Shown in pieces: positions 1 to 7,177 of a stretch of 64,000 nt of DNA. The notes beneath the pieces were generated by a model. That model was not told where the DNA came from and did no database searches. It was given only the letters and a program-made list of their open reading frames with translations. Origin of the DNA: JAFGHJ01 sp964525555 (GTDB taxonomy: Bacteria > Hydrothermota > UBA3072); NCBI GenBank assembly GCA_964525555.1, contig CAZGHN010000007.1, forward strand, positions 62,001 through 126,000. The letters run 5' to 3'. The position numbers and the translations under genes are program-made. Positions within the stretch are counted from its first letter, which is position 1; every line of letters starts with the position of its first letter.

Positions 1-314
1 TATTTGGTATTTAACAATTTTTCAACAGACAATAATTTACCCTCAGCCTCTTTTTCATTCAATTTAAAACCTTTATCAAGATATTTGGCTGCCTCAACAA
101 ATTTCTTCTTCATATAGTTTGCTGCCGCAATAGAAACAACAGGTCCCGGGCTTTTAGGATATTTTTCAACTGCTTTCATGTATTGTTCAATAGCTCTGTC
201 ATATCTTCCTTCCTGAAGGTGAATATTGCCGCCAGTCTCTTCTGCGGATTTACACCCGTGAAAACCAACAATAATGAAAACAACTAAAGATGCAAAAAAC
301 AAAAATTTCTTCAT
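1..314 (-). CDS. TPR-type lipoprotein, N-terminal part (cut by left edge)
   Basis: The frame opens with ATG at 314 and stays open to base 1, so the C-terminus lies outside the window. The protein starts MKKFLFF, has a hydrophobic segment to about residue 19 and then GFHGCKS, an imperfect lipobox whose Cys would be lipidated. The next residues (GRYDRAIEQYMKAVEKYPKSPG) read as one TPR helix pair and a second repeat follows. A GGGGG-containing ribosome site lies just before the ATG and a TTGACA-N16-TATAAA promoter at 359-386. It is probably a periplasm-facing scaffold lipoprotein; the partner is unknown. Confidence 0.7.
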   Translation of the reverse strand, partial: MKKFLFFASLVVFIIVGFHGCKSAEETGGNIHLQEGRYDRAIEQYMKAVEKYPKSPGPVVSIAAANYMKKKFVEAAKYLDKGFKLNEKEAEGKLLSVEKLLNTK

Positions 315-358
315 ATTTCCCCCTTTTTAGGTTCAGTGTATGTTTTTTATGTACGTTA

Positions 359-386
359 TTTATACGTTTTTTATCAAATATGTCAA
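359..386 (-). promoter_or_regulatory. Sigma-70 promoter of the TPR lipoprotein
   Basis: Reading leftward: TTGACA (386-381), a 16-base spacer, TATAAA (364-359). The start codon at 314 follows after about 45 bases and has its own ribosome-binding site, so this gene has an ordinary leader, unlike many others here. Confidence 0.6.
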
Positions 387-394
387 CCCTTATC

Positions 395-632
395 CATAAT
401 CATATGCCACAAAGACACAAAACCCCAACACAACCCAGAAAATTTATTTTGTTGTTAATAAATCCCAACCCCCAAATCCAAAATCCTAAAAAGGGACACA
501 GACAAACGCAGATTTACCGGATTTTTTTAGTGTGTTTTTTAAAATTCAAATTCAAAAGGCAAGGTGGGGTTTCGTGTTTTTAGAGTATTTCGTGGTTAAT
601 AAGTTGTTTTACTTTGTGACTTAGTGGCTAAT
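395..632. repeat. Intergenic quasi-periodic word repeats
   Basis: Short words recur imperfectly: cacaaagacacaaaa near 407, a cacagacaaacgcagattta word near 495 and ctttgtgacttagtggcta near 612. The same vocabulary returns at 1040-1235, 7068-7171, 21965-22225 and 54730-54970. No coding potential is convincing here. Confidence 0.5.
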
Positions 633-677
633 AAAAATAAAAAAAACCTCTTCCCCTGCCAAAAGCAAGAGAAGAGG
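633..677 (-). terminator. Intrinsic terminator, leftward
   Basis: The leftward transcript reads CCTCTTCTCTTGC, a 5-base loop, then GCAGGGGAAGAGG, followed by an almost unbroken T run (646-633). The stem has seven perfect outer pairs and three inner pairs, with two mismatches. The A run on the + strand side gives the direction unambiguously. Confidence 0.75.
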
Positions 678-904
678 CCGGAAACAAGGAGGTATTAAGA
701 ACTTAATAGGGCTACTTTACAAATCTCTGCAGGGGAGGATAGGGGGGTATATTAATGTTTTTTAAAAATAGTTTGAAGTAATTCCTCCCCTACATTACCA
801 AAAAAGAAAGGGAATCCAATTAAAACAAAAGCCTTAACCTTAAATCAAAATTTTTCACTTTTAAAAGAACAAAGACAAGAAAAATGTACATTTAAAAGAA
901 CCGT
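633..904 (-). ncRNA. Candidate sigma-54-dependent small RNA with anti-Shine-Dalgarno motifs
   Basis: A leftward unit of about 270 bases has a sigma-54-type promoter at 930-915 and ends in an intrinsic terminator at 677-633. The only reading frame of note is 23 codons without a ribosome site. On the transcript, AGGGGAGGA-complementary segments (783-791 with 731-739) form a perfect 9-bp stem around a 43-base loop. Downstream it reads UAAUACCUCCUUGUUUCC, containing ACCUCCUU, the same as the 16S anti-Shine-Dalgarno tail. Other C-rich runs include CCCCCC and UCCUCCCC. Known C-rich small RNAs pair with ribosome-binding sites; such a role here is inference. Alternative: the terminator belongs to rpmE and the rest is 3' UTR. 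Confidence 0.45.
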
Positions 905-914
905 TAATAATATA

Positions 915-930
915 TGCAAATATCGTTCCA
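915..930 (-). promoter_or_regulatory. Sigma-54 (-24/-12) promoter candidate
   Basis: The leftward strand reads TGGAACGATATTTGCA, against consensus TGGCACG-N4-TTGCW: one mismatch in the first block and none in the second, with exactly ten bases between GG and GC. Transcription would start near 904. The window also encodes an NtrC-family protein at 7178-8491. Confidence 0.55.
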
Positions 931-934
931 AAAT

Positions 935-961
935 TTAAGTTATTTATAAACAATAACTTAA
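935..961. promoter_or_regulatory. Perfect 10-bp inverted repeat upstream of the sigma-54 promoter
   Basis: TTAAGTTATT (935-944) and AATAACTTAA (952-961) are exact reverse complements separated by 7 bases, beginning 5 bases upstream of the -24 box. It could be an activator or repressor operator. Sigma-54 activators usually bind further upstream, so a repressor or IHF-like role is also possible. Confidence 0.4.
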
Positions 962-1034
962 AGTTTTCACTTTTTGCATTTTGCCTTCTAACGCCGAAAT
1001 AGTGTAAAAATAAAATTACTATTTTCAAAATATA

Positions 1035-1330
1035 TTTCTGTCACAAAGACACCTTACGCTTAGTTATTAGCCAATTAGTCAATTGGTAAATTGAGTAATT
1101 AGTAAGAAATCTCTCCCCAACTAAACGTTGCCATGAAGATTTTTTGTTGTTTTTACTAATTTACTGATAAACTAATAACAAATTAACTGATTTAAAGAAT
1201 CTATGTTATGGACACAGATTAACAGGATTTTTTTGTTTCAACCACCCAACCATCCCACGACCTAACGAACCAACAAATTTATCTCTAAATCTTATTCTAT
1301 CCTTTAAAATCTGTTGATAAAATAATAAAA
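1035..1330. repeat. Intergenic word repeats downstream of rpmE
   Basis: Words seen are gtcacaaagacacc (1040), near-8-base repeats of attagtcaattggtaaattgagtaattagtaa (about 1070-1105), a gacacagattaacaggatttt word (about 1210) and caaccacccaaccatcc/cgacctaacgaaccaac (about 1240-1275). I see no gene in this stretch. Confidence 0.5.
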
Positions 1331-1337
1331 AAGTTAT

Positions 1338-1520
1338 TTACTTAAGGTTTTTGAGATCCGGGATATCGCCTTCTTTCCTAAGTTGCTCATAAGCCGGATG
1401 GCAATTAGAACAAACTTCCACGTGTAAATTTTCTTTTGTAGACCTTGTTCTTATAACATTACCGCAGGTGCATTCAATTGTAACTTTTTTATACTCAGGA
1501 TGTATTTCTTTTTTCATCAA
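1338..1520 (-). CDS. rpmE: 50S ribosomal protein L31 (zinc-binding form)
   Basis: The 60-residue protein has the L31 N-terminal pattern KKEIHPEYKKVTIECTCGN-x-RTRST, then VEVCSNCHP. The CxC and CxxC cysteines of the zinc-binding form are all present. The usual tail after CHPxYTGK, with its GR-x-EKF stretch, is replaced by YEQLRKEGDIPDLKNLK, so the end is short and unlike most L31. The GGAGG ribosome site at about 1525 supports the start. It lies 6 bases after rho and is cotranscribed with it, a common pairing. Its job is in the 50S subunit at the intersubunit bridge. Confidence 0.9.
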   Translation of the reverse strand: MMKKEIHPEYKKVTIECTCGNVIRTRSTKENLHVEVCSNCHPAYEQLRKEGDIPDLKNLK

Positions 1521-1526
1521 TCCTCC

Positions 1527-2774
1527 TTACACTGTCATTAATCTTAAAAACTCACCATTATTCTCAGCACGCTTCATTCTGGATATCAGAAACTCAATAG
1601 CTTCCGAGTTATCTTCCATATCACTCAGTATTTTTCGAAGAACCCAAATCCTGTTTAAAGCGTCTGATGACTGAAGTAATTCTTCTTTTCTCGTTCCGGA
1701 AGCCAAAAGATCGATAGCAGGGAAGATTCTCTGATTTGATAGATTCCTATCTAAAACAATTTCTTGATTTCCGGTACCCTTAAATTCTTCAAATATGACT
1801 GAATCCATTCTGGAACCTGTCTCAATAAGAGCTGTTGCCAATATAGTTAGGCTTCCTCCTTGTTCAATATTACGGGCTGCCCCAAAGAATCTCTTTGGAG
1901 TTCTAAGCGCATTAGAATCAACTCCGCCCGAAAGAGTCTTTCCGCTATGAGGTACAACCAAGTTACTGGCACGGGCATACCTTGTAATCGAATCAAGTAA
2001 AATAACCACATCTTTTCCCATTTCTACGTATCTTTTTGCCTTCTCGAGAGCCATCTTTGCGACCTGAAGATGTCTTTGAGGAGACATATCAAAAGTAGAA
2101 GAAAGAACTTCACCATTTACAGACCTCTCCATATCCGTTACTTCTTCCGGACGCTCATCCACAAGTAACACCATCAAATGAATTTCAGGATGGTTCTCGG
2201 AAATAGAATGGGCTATTTTCTTTATCAAAATCGTTTTCCCTGCTTTAGGAGGAGAAACGATTAAACCTCTTTGTCCTTTCCCAATAGGAGCAATAAGGTC
2301 GACAATCCTTGTAGAAATATCTTCATCTTCTGCCTCAAGATTTATCTTCTCATTAGGATGAAGAGGGGTTAGATAATTAAAATTAGGCCTGTCTTTAGCT
2401 TCATTGGGATGAGTATAATTAATACTTTCAATTGTCTCTATTGAATGATATTTTTCTGAATTTTGAGGAGGCTTTACTGCTCCGATTATTGTATCTCCTG
2501 TTCTTATACCGAATCTTTTTATAATTGCAGGAGCAACATAAATATCTTCAGGACTCTGGGTGTAATCATTTTCTTTGGCCCTTAAAAATCCAAATCCTTC
2601 CGTTAGGATTTCAATTACCCCTCGTATTAATTCACGCCCTTCTTTACTGGCTTTCTCCCCTAGAATAGAGAATATCAAAGCTTCTCTATCTAAACCAGTA
2701 AAAGAGATCCCTAATCGTCGAGCTGTATTTACTAATCCCGTGTAATCTTTATCTTGGATTTCAGAGATATACAT
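1527..2774 (-). CDS. rho: Transcription termination factor Rho
   Basis: This is the hexameric RNA-dependent ATPase that ends transcription. At 415 residues it is close to the usual 419. The N-terminal Rho_N helix bundle spans about 1-45, the cold-shock-like RNA-binding fold (GFGFLRAKENDY, then DIYVAPAIIKRFGIRTGD) about 50-120, and the RecA-type ATPase follows. Walker A is SPPKAGKT (174-181) and LLVDERPEEVTDM is the segment around Walker B. Q-loop and R-loop sequences are intact. A promoter at 2790-2817 puts the transcript start only about 9 bases before the ATG and there is no Shine-Dalgarno sequence. It forms an operon with rpmE. Confidence 0.97.
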   Translation of the reverse strand: MYISEIQDKDYTGLVNTARRLGISFTGLDREALIFSILGEKASKEGRELIRGVIEILTEGFGFLRAKENDYTQSPEDIYVAPAIIKRFGIRTGDTIIGAVKPPQNSEKYHSIETIESINYTHPNEAKDRPNFNYLTPLHPNEKINLEAEDEDISTRIVDLIAPIGKGQRGLIVSPPKAGKTILIKKIAHSISENHPEIHLMVLLVDERPEEVTDMERSVNGEVLSSTFDMSPQRHLQVAKMALEKAKRYVEMGKDVVILLDSITRYARASNLVVPHSGKTLSGGVDSNALRTPKRFFGAARNIEQGGSLTILATALIETGSRMDSVIFEEFKGTGNQEIVLDRNLSNQRIFPAIDLLASGTRKEELLQSSDALNRIWVLRKILSDMEDNSEAIEFLISRMKRAENNGEFLRLMTV

Positions 2775-2789
2775 AAAATTTGTAGCATA

Positions 2790-2817
2790 TATATAGTTAA
2801 CTTATCTCTTTTGTCAA
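2790..2817 (-). promoter_or_regulatory. Sigma-70 promoter of rho-rpmE
   Basis: TTGACA (2817-2812), 16-base spacer, TATATA (2795-2790). The start codon is at 2774, so the predicted leader is about 9 bases. There is no room for the long autoregulatory leader known upstream of rho in enterobacteria. Confidence 0.65.
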
Positions 2818-2899
2818 GGGTTAAGACTGTTTCTGTTAAAAAATCAAAAAATATCGTGCTGGGTAGAAAAATCTAAAAAATGCTTAACTTAACTTTCCT

Positions 2900-3919
2900 T
2901 CACTCGGAAGATGTCAATTCCGAACCGCAATTCTCGCAATACCAGGCATCAGGCTTGTTCTTATAATTGCATTTGGGACACAGGGAAACTAACTCGCCAC
3001 TCGCGCTTTTTTCCGAAACCTTTACCTGTTCAGCATTTTGTTCTTTAGTAGCTGTTACTTCTTTTTTTCCTTTATCTTCTGCTTCTTCATTTAACTCTTG
3101 CTCAAGAGAAGAAAGCCAATCCTCATCTTCAGCCGAACCGTCCGGCGAACCATCAGCTGAAACTTCAGCATTTACGGCTTCACCGCTTTTTTCATCGGAA
3201 AAGTCGAACAATTCCTCATCGCTCTTAGCCTCTTTTTCCTTTTTTTCTGCAACTTCTTCAGCAACAGAAACATCGGGAATTACGCTTTCACTCTCTTCAG
3301 CAGTTTCTTCCTTACCAGTAAACAACTCTTCTGCAATCATATTCTCTTTTGAAACCTCAGGCAAAGGTTCTTCCTCTACTATTTCCTTCTCTTTTTCATT
3401 ACTTGTTGCTACTTCTTCTTCCTTAACAACTTCCTTAATCTCCTCTTCCTCTATAACTTCAACGGGTTCTCCTAAAAGCTCCTTAGTCTCCTCTTCCTCT
3501 ATAACTTCAACGGGTTCTCCTAAAAGCTCCTTAGTCTCTTCTTCCTCTTTCTTTAGAGCCTGTAGATCACCTTCTATCTCTACCATTTTATCTTTTATTT
3601 CCCCACTCATCGATTCATACTGCCCATCCGAATACTCTCCTATTGAATGCCTCAATTCGATCTCTTCAAGCTGTTCCTGTAGATCATCTAACTTACTCTT
3701 CAAAGGCTCCTTCTTTGTAGCCATTTCCTCCAAAGTTTCTTTAAGAGATTCTTTTCTCCCTGCAAGTTGACTGCTTAATGCTTGAAGCCTCTTTTCATAA
3801 TCTTCTTTAACCTTATTAAATACTGAATCCTTAATAGTTCCCTTTTTCCCCTCTATTTTATTAAGCTTCTCTTTTATATCATCTATAGCAGCTTTAATTT
3901 GAGCAACCTCTTCACTCAT
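2900..3919 (-). CDS. Acidic coiled-coil protein with C-terminal zinc ribbon
   Basis: Function not recognised. Residues 1-130 are heptad-rich (an IKAAIDDIKEKLNKIE pattern), predicting a long coiled coil. Residues about 130-290 are very acidic and low complexity (EEEE, many Glu/Ser) and contain an exact 16-residue duplication (ETKELLGEPVEVIEEE phase), also exact in DNA. The end has CPKCNYKNKPDAWYCENCG, a CxxC-CxxC zinc ribbon. There is no signal peptide or membrane segment. The start is supported by AGGAGG 8 bases upstream. It ends an operon behind the HolA-like gene, separated by 11 bases. It may be a cytosolic scaffold. Confidence 0.75.
   Translation of the reverse strand: MSEEVAQIKAAIDDIKEKLNKIEGKKGTIKDSVFNKVKEDYEKRLQALSSQLAGRKESLKETLEEMATKKEPLKSKLDDLQEQLEEIELRHSIGEYSDGQYESMSGEIKDKMVEIEGDLQALKKEEEETKELLGEPVEVIEEEETKELLGEPVEVIEEEEIKEVVKEEEVATSNEKEKEIVEEEPLPEVSKENMIAEELFTGKEETAEESESVIPDVSVAEEVAEKKEKEAKSDEELFDFSDEKSGEAVNAEVSADGSPDGSAEDEDWLSSLEQELNEEAEDKGKKEVTATKEQNAEQVKVSEKSASGELVSLCPKCNYKNKPDAWYCENCGSELTSSE
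3440..3535. repeat. 48-bp tandem duplication in the coiled-coil gene
   Basis: Two adjacent copies of a 48-base unit are identical as read here, giving two copies of a 16-residue acidic unit. Exact identity at synonymous positions suggests a recent duplication and possible length variation between strains. Confidence 0.85.
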
Positions 3920-3930
3920 TTCTTTTCCTC

Positions 3931-4884
3931 CTATTGAAGTTGACTCACAAAGTTAAAATTCATACTGAATTCCCCCCAACCATTTTTAATCCTATACTCG
4001 GTATCCATAATCTTCTCATAACGGTTCTCAAGCGTACCATAGGACAACCTCCTAGCAGCCGGGAGATACTTCATTTTTAAAATATACGGATGCATGTTCA
4101 ATTTTTTATCTATATTCATTTTTTTCAAATCTCCTTCTTCATCAATGGCTGCACGTAAAGCTAACAAACATCTAATATCTCTGTTAACAAAATGAAACAT
4201 GGGTATATTATCCGAATATTCTACAAGATAGCGTAGAGCGTCATTATATTTCGCATCCAATATCGAGTTGGAAATCTTAAATATTGTATCCTCCCTGTAA
4301 AATCCAATATTTTTAAAATCCTCTTCTTTGATAATTTTATCCTTATCTTTCTTAAATGAAATAACCCTTTCAATATGTTTCTTTATTTCATCCCTGTTTG
4401 TACCACAACGGAACCAAAGTAGATTTAAAGCCTCTTTACTTATACCAAAACCCATCTTCCCAACAAAATTTTTAATCCAACCAGGTATATCAGAATCATA
4501 AATGGGTTTAAATTTACCTATCAAACTATCTTCAATTTTTAATATTTTTTTGTGGTCCAAAAAGACAAAAACAACAAAATTAGGCCTTAACCGATCGGGA
4601 TCCACGACAGCTTCCTTAACTTCTTTAAATAAAGATGCAGAAAGAGTATCTACATCATAAAATATCAACAATTTTCCACCAAATAAGTCTTTCATACGCA
4701 AGCTCTTAATTGACTGCGGGGCATCTGCCGGGAAAAAAGTTTCAATATCTTTTGCGTCAAAACTTTCTTTTATGGACGTTATAGTTTCTTTAATATCAAA
4801 ATCATCCCCGGTAATTTGAAGTAAACGATGCTTCTTTTCTTTAAAGCATGCTAATAAATCATTAACATTATCCCTGGGTTTCAT
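3931..4884 (-). CDS. holA: DNA polymerase III delta subunit-like (HolA-like) protein
   Basis: Delta is the clamp-loader subunit that opens the beta sliding clamp. The order fits: an N-terminal domain starting LLQITGDDFDIKETI, the KSLRMKDLFGGKLLIFYDVDTL region typical of delta (DLFG-LLI), FVVFVFLDHKK as a core strand, a small three-helix middle domain and a C-terminal helical domain with the IFKISNSILDAKYNDALRYL pattern. A frame is open to 4935, but a perfect promoter (4892-4919) lies inside that extension. I therefore start at the ATG at 4884, 7 bases after the -10 box, giving 317 residues and a leaderless mRNA. Sequence similarity is modest, so the family call is likely, not certain. Confidence 0.6.
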   Translation of the reverse strand: MKPRDNVNDLLACFKEKKHRLLQITGDDFDIKETITSIKESFDAKDIETFFPADAPQSIKSLRMKDLFGGKLLIFYDVDTLSASLFKEVKEAVVDPDRLRPNFVVFVFLDHKKILKIEDSLIGKFKPIYDSDIPGWIKNFVGKMGFGISKEALNLLWFRCGTNRDEIKKHIERVISFKKDKDKIIKEEDFKNIGFYREDTIFKISNSILDAKYNDALRYLVEYSDNIPMFHFVNRDIRCLLALRAAIDEEGDLKKMNIDKKLNMHPYILKMKYLPAARRLSYGTLENRYEKIMDTEYRIKNGWGEFSMNFNFVSQLQ

Positions 4885-4891
4885 TTGTTTA

Positions 4892-4919
4892 ATTATAACA
4901 TTATTCATTTCTAAGTCAA
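4892..4919 (-). promoter_or_regulatory. Sigma-70 promoter that fixes the HolA-like start
   Basis: TTGACT (4919-4914), 16-base spacer, TATAAT (4897-4892), then 7 bases to the ATG at 4884. The match is strong enough that the longer frame opening at 4935 would place the promoter inside coding sequence. Confidence 0.7.
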
Positions 4920-5079
4920 GTCCCTGTATTTGCAAACCTAAGAGACGGAGAGCTACAAGACGACAAAATTAAAAATAAAGACCATAAGGGGCATAAAACC
5001 GCTTCACACCCAACTTTTTGATTGTATTTATCAACCAACCCCAACCACTAAAGAATTTAGTAACAACAATATATATATG

Positions 5080-5835
5080 TTAACTTTTTAAATTTAATGG
5101 AAATAAAAAAGGTGTATTTTGCATATATTCTCTGTATTCTTGCGAATAAGCTGCAAGCTTTTTTTCTTCGAGATGTGCTCTAAAAACAAATAAACCTACC
5201 TGTATTAGAGAAATAAATATGAAAAAAAACTGGGGACTTGTCATAGAAAGACCTATTGCTGTTATTATATAACCAAAATAAATAGGATGTCTAACATAAC
5301 GATATAATCCTTGTTTAACAATATTACGCACCTGTATAAGAACGCTGAATGAGCGCCTTAAATTAAAAACAGCTATTGCGCTTATTACGCATCCCGCTAT
5401 TACAATAATAGATCCTATAAATGAAAAAAATAGTAATGTCTTCAAAGGGACTATGTAAAAATTAAGTTTTTTGGGGATATATGGAATTACATTATAAGTA
5501 ATCCAGGAATAAGTAGATACTGTAGGAACAAATATCTCGAGAAATCCTTTTGGTTTTTGTAAAGGTCTTTTCCTTATAATTAATAAAAAACCAACAAAAG
5601 CATTTACAAATGCTAAAATGGCAGTTACAATCATTTGAGAAAGAAATGGGACCTGATCAACCCTTAATGACGATAATGATTTAAAAATATTTAATATATT
5701 AGTCCAATTGGGGATTATTTTACGTACATTATTATACGCAAGAGAAAAAGCAATCAATGAGAAAAGATAACTCTCAACGAACATACTTATGGAACCAATT
5801 ATTTCTTGTCTTTTTATTTTTTTATCATTAGTCAT
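5080..5835 (-). CDS. Membrane methyltransferase, ICMT/phospholipid N-methyltransferase family
   Basis: An integral membrane protein of 251 residues with about five to six hydrophobic helices. The family signature is in the C-terminal third: GLYRYVRHPIYFGY, then EEKKLAAYSQEYREYMQNTP. The RHP and the EE-x-KL-x-x-Y...Y segment form the SAM-binding region in isoprenylcysteine carboxyl methyltransferase and phospholipid methyltransferases. The substrate cannot be read from sequence. It stands alone with its own promoter (5843-5870), placing the transcript start at or next to the ATG; no ribosome site is visible. Confidence 0.8.
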   Translation of the reverse strand: MTNDKKIKRQEIIGSISMFVESYLFSLIAFSLAYNNVRKIIPNWTNILNIFKSLSSLRVDQVPFLSQMIVTAILAFVNAFVGFLLIIRKRPLQKPKGFLEIFVPTVSTYSWITYNVIPYIPKKLNFYIVPLKTLLFFSFIGSIIVIAGCVISAIAVFNLRRSFSVLIQVRNIVKQGLYRYVRHPIYFGYIITAIGLSMTSPQFFFIFISLIQVGLFVFRAHLEEKKLAAYSQEYREYMQNTPFLFPLNLKS

Positions 5836-5842
5836 ATTAGAC

Positions 5843-5870
5843 TATATATATATTAAATAACCAAAGTCAA
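5843..5870 (-). promoter_or_regulatory. Sigma-70 promoter of the membrane methyltransferase
   Basis: TTGACT (5870-5865), 16-base spacer, TATATA (5848-5843), 7 bases to the ATG at 5835. Leaderless by position. Confidence 0.65.
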
Positions 5871-5958
5871 GAAAAAATATTATTAAAATGTTGTTTGACT
5901 CTTTTACTTAGGCGCATAAAATGACTTCTTTTCCTATAAAAACTATATATCCTAACTA

Positions 5959-5986
5959 TTGACATTATTAAATTTTTCTATATAAT
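5959..5986 (+). promoter_or_regulatory. Sigma-70 promoter of tRNA-Phe
   Basis: TTGACA (5959-5964), 16-base spacer, TATAAT (5981-5986): both hexamers are consensus. The tRNA begins 9 bases further on. Confidence 0.8.
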
Positions 5987-5995
5987 AATTTTTAA

Positions 5996-6068
5996 GGTGA
6001 GATAGCTCAGTCGGTAGAGCACGGGACTGAAAATCCCGGTGTCGGTGGTTCAATTCCACCTCTCACCA
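5996..6068 (+). tRNA. tRNA-Phe (GAA)
   Basis: The acceptor arms GGTGAGA (5996-6002) and TCTCACC (6061-6067) pair fully, with discriminator A at 6068. The anticodon stem CGGGA/TCCCG encloses CTGAAAA, giving anticodon GAA. The T-arm is GTGGTTCAATTCCAC. The 3' CCA is not encoded. Confidence 0.97.
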
Positions 6069-6080
6069 TCTTAATTAAAA

Positions 6081-6395
6081 ATGAAAATTTTTTTATTTTT
6101 TTTAGCCTTTATATATATTCTTTTATCACTGGGATGTAAAAAAGCCAAAGATTCAGTAGTTGAAACCAAAACGATAACAAAAGAATATACAAAAGGTATA
6201 GCAAAAGTACCAAGTAAAACTAGAGTTCTTACGGAACTTGCTTCACTCCGTCAGGCTATAAAAATGTATCAGGTAGAAAAAGAAAAATATCCTGAAACAT
6301 TGTCCGACTTGCCCGTAAAAATCAAAGATATAAATGATTATAATTACGATTCCCGGACGGGTAAGGTAAAAAGTAGATATTATCCGGAAATGTGA
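6081..6395 (+). CDS. Small lipoprotein with a pseudopilin-like C-terminal segment
   Basis: The 104-residue protein has a signal peptide with lipobox LSLGC (Cys19). After a Lys/Thr-rich linker the segment LASLRQAIKMYQVEKEKYPETLSDLP resembles the stretch after the N-terminal helix of type II secretion pseudopilins (xLRxAIxxYxxxxGxYPxTLxxL). The prepilin N-terminal methylation motif is absent, so it is probably not an assembled pilin. The ATG lies 12 bases after tRNA-Phe and has no Shine-Dalgarno, so expression probably comes from the tRNA promoter after 3' processing. The role is unknown. Confidence 0.7.
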   Translation: MKIFLFFLAFIYILLSLGCKKAKDSVVETKTITKEYTKGIAKVPSKTRVLTELASLRQAIKMYQVEKEKYPETLSDLPVKIKDINDYNYDSRTGKVKSRYYPEM

Positions 6396-6409
6396 TTTTA
6401 AAATACTGA

Positions 6410-6530
6410 GCTATTAGACGTTCGCCTTTAGCTTTTAGCATTAAATTCACCCCACCGACACTAATATTTTTAAATTATCCACAAAATTTTATTTGTTTTC
6501 GTTAGCTAACAGCCAAAAGCAAACAGCTAA
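6410..6530. repeat. Intergenic word repeats (gctaacagc/agctaag type)
   Basis: Words such as gagctattagacgttcgcctttagcttttagc, and then gttagctaacagccaaaagcaaacagctaagagct just before 6537. They include both orientations, so weak hairpins between convergent genes are possible. A related word recurs at about 59960-59990. Confidence 0.4.
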
Positions 6531-7045
6531 GAGCTTATTTTATTATAATATTCAAGAACATCTTTTATGGAATAGGATTTTACTTCTTCACGAGAAAAAC
6601 CAAACTCTGAAGTAAATTGATTGATCGTGTCTAAATCGGGAGCCTCTATTTCCAAAAATGCTGGGATTTCAGGATACTTGTCTATTTCAAAATGTGTTTT
6701 TCCTAACTTATAAGTAGTCCTATGTTTATTGAATTCATATAGAGGGAAAAGACCCATTTCTTCGAACATCTTCTTCATTGTTTCGAAATCTTCAACTGTA
6801 AGTTCATACTCATCCATAATTTTTGCTTTATCCTGGCTTATAAGATTTTTAAATGTCAAAATAACCTTATTGTTTTTTTTCCTGAGTCTTAAAATCTTGC
6901 CTTTTTTCTCTAACCGTTTCCCCTGAAAATCAAAATAAACGCTACTTACTTCGCCTTCAAAAACTTTTTGCGCCCCAAGCCCTTTCAGCTTCTTCATGAC
7001 TTCTTCTTCATCTATTTCCAGAATTTTTACTTCAATTTCTTTCAA
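6527..7045 (-). CDS. cyaB: CYTH-domain protein (class IV adenylate cyclase / triphosphatase family)
   Basis: CYTH proteins bind triphosphates in a beta-barrel tunnel; the bacterial CyaB group includes class IV adenylate cyclases and triphosphatases. The defining ExExK motif is at the N-terminus (KEIEVKILEID). Further on are FDFQGKRLEKKGKILRLRKKNN, VILTFK, DEYEL, RTTYKLGKTHFEIDKYPEIPAFLEIEAP and YSIKDVLEYY. The frame is open from an ATG at 7072, but that ATG lies inside a repeat word; a TTG at 7045 follows AGGGGAAG and gives the family's usual N-terminus, so I use it (172 residues). Which activity applies is not visible. Confidence 0.8.
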   Translation of the reverse strand: MKEIEVKILEIDEEEVMKKLKGLGAQKVFEGEVSSVYFDFQGKRLEKKGKILRLRKKNNKVILTFKNLISQDKAKIMDEYELTVEDFETMKKMFEEMGLFPLYEFNKHRTTYKLGKTHFEIDKYPEIPAFLEIEAPDLDTINQFTSEFGFSREEVKSYSIKDVLEYYNKISS

Positions 7046-7067
7046 AAAACTTCCCCTATATTTTAAT

Positions 7068-7171
7068 GCCACAAAGGCTCTAAGTCACTAAGCCCCATCC
7101 CACACCAATTTTATACTTGTTTTTTTAAAATAAAGACTAAACGACTCTTTGTGCCTTAGTGTCTTTGTGGC
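7068..7171. repeat. Imperfect inverted repeat of the gccacaaag word
   Basis: 7068-7092 and 7147-7171 are imperfect reverse complements built from gccacaaagRCACTAAGgcacaaag-type words, with the first nine bases exact. It sits between two leftward genes and could fold as a hairpin, but there is no T run, so I do not call it a terminator. Confidence 0.45.
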
Positions 7172-7177
7172 TATTTT

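Noticed and set aside
290..583. 97-codon rightward frame at the left end
   Set aside because: It starts inside the lipoprotein gene on the other strand and runs through word repeats; the Phe/Leu/Lys composition is that of noncoding DNA.
833..904. Small protein inside the candidate RNA (23 codons from an ATG near 887)
   Set aside because: No ribosome site, and the composition is that of AT-rich noncoding DNA.
2967..3770. 267-codon Ser-rich rightward frame
   Set aside because: It is the antisense of the Glu-rich coiled-coil gene, whose codons (gaa/gag) read as Ser/Phe on the other strand.
7068..7171. Intrinsic terminator between the CYTH gene and the NtrC-type gene
   Set aside because: The inverted repeat is imperfect, has a loop of more than 50 bases and no T run.
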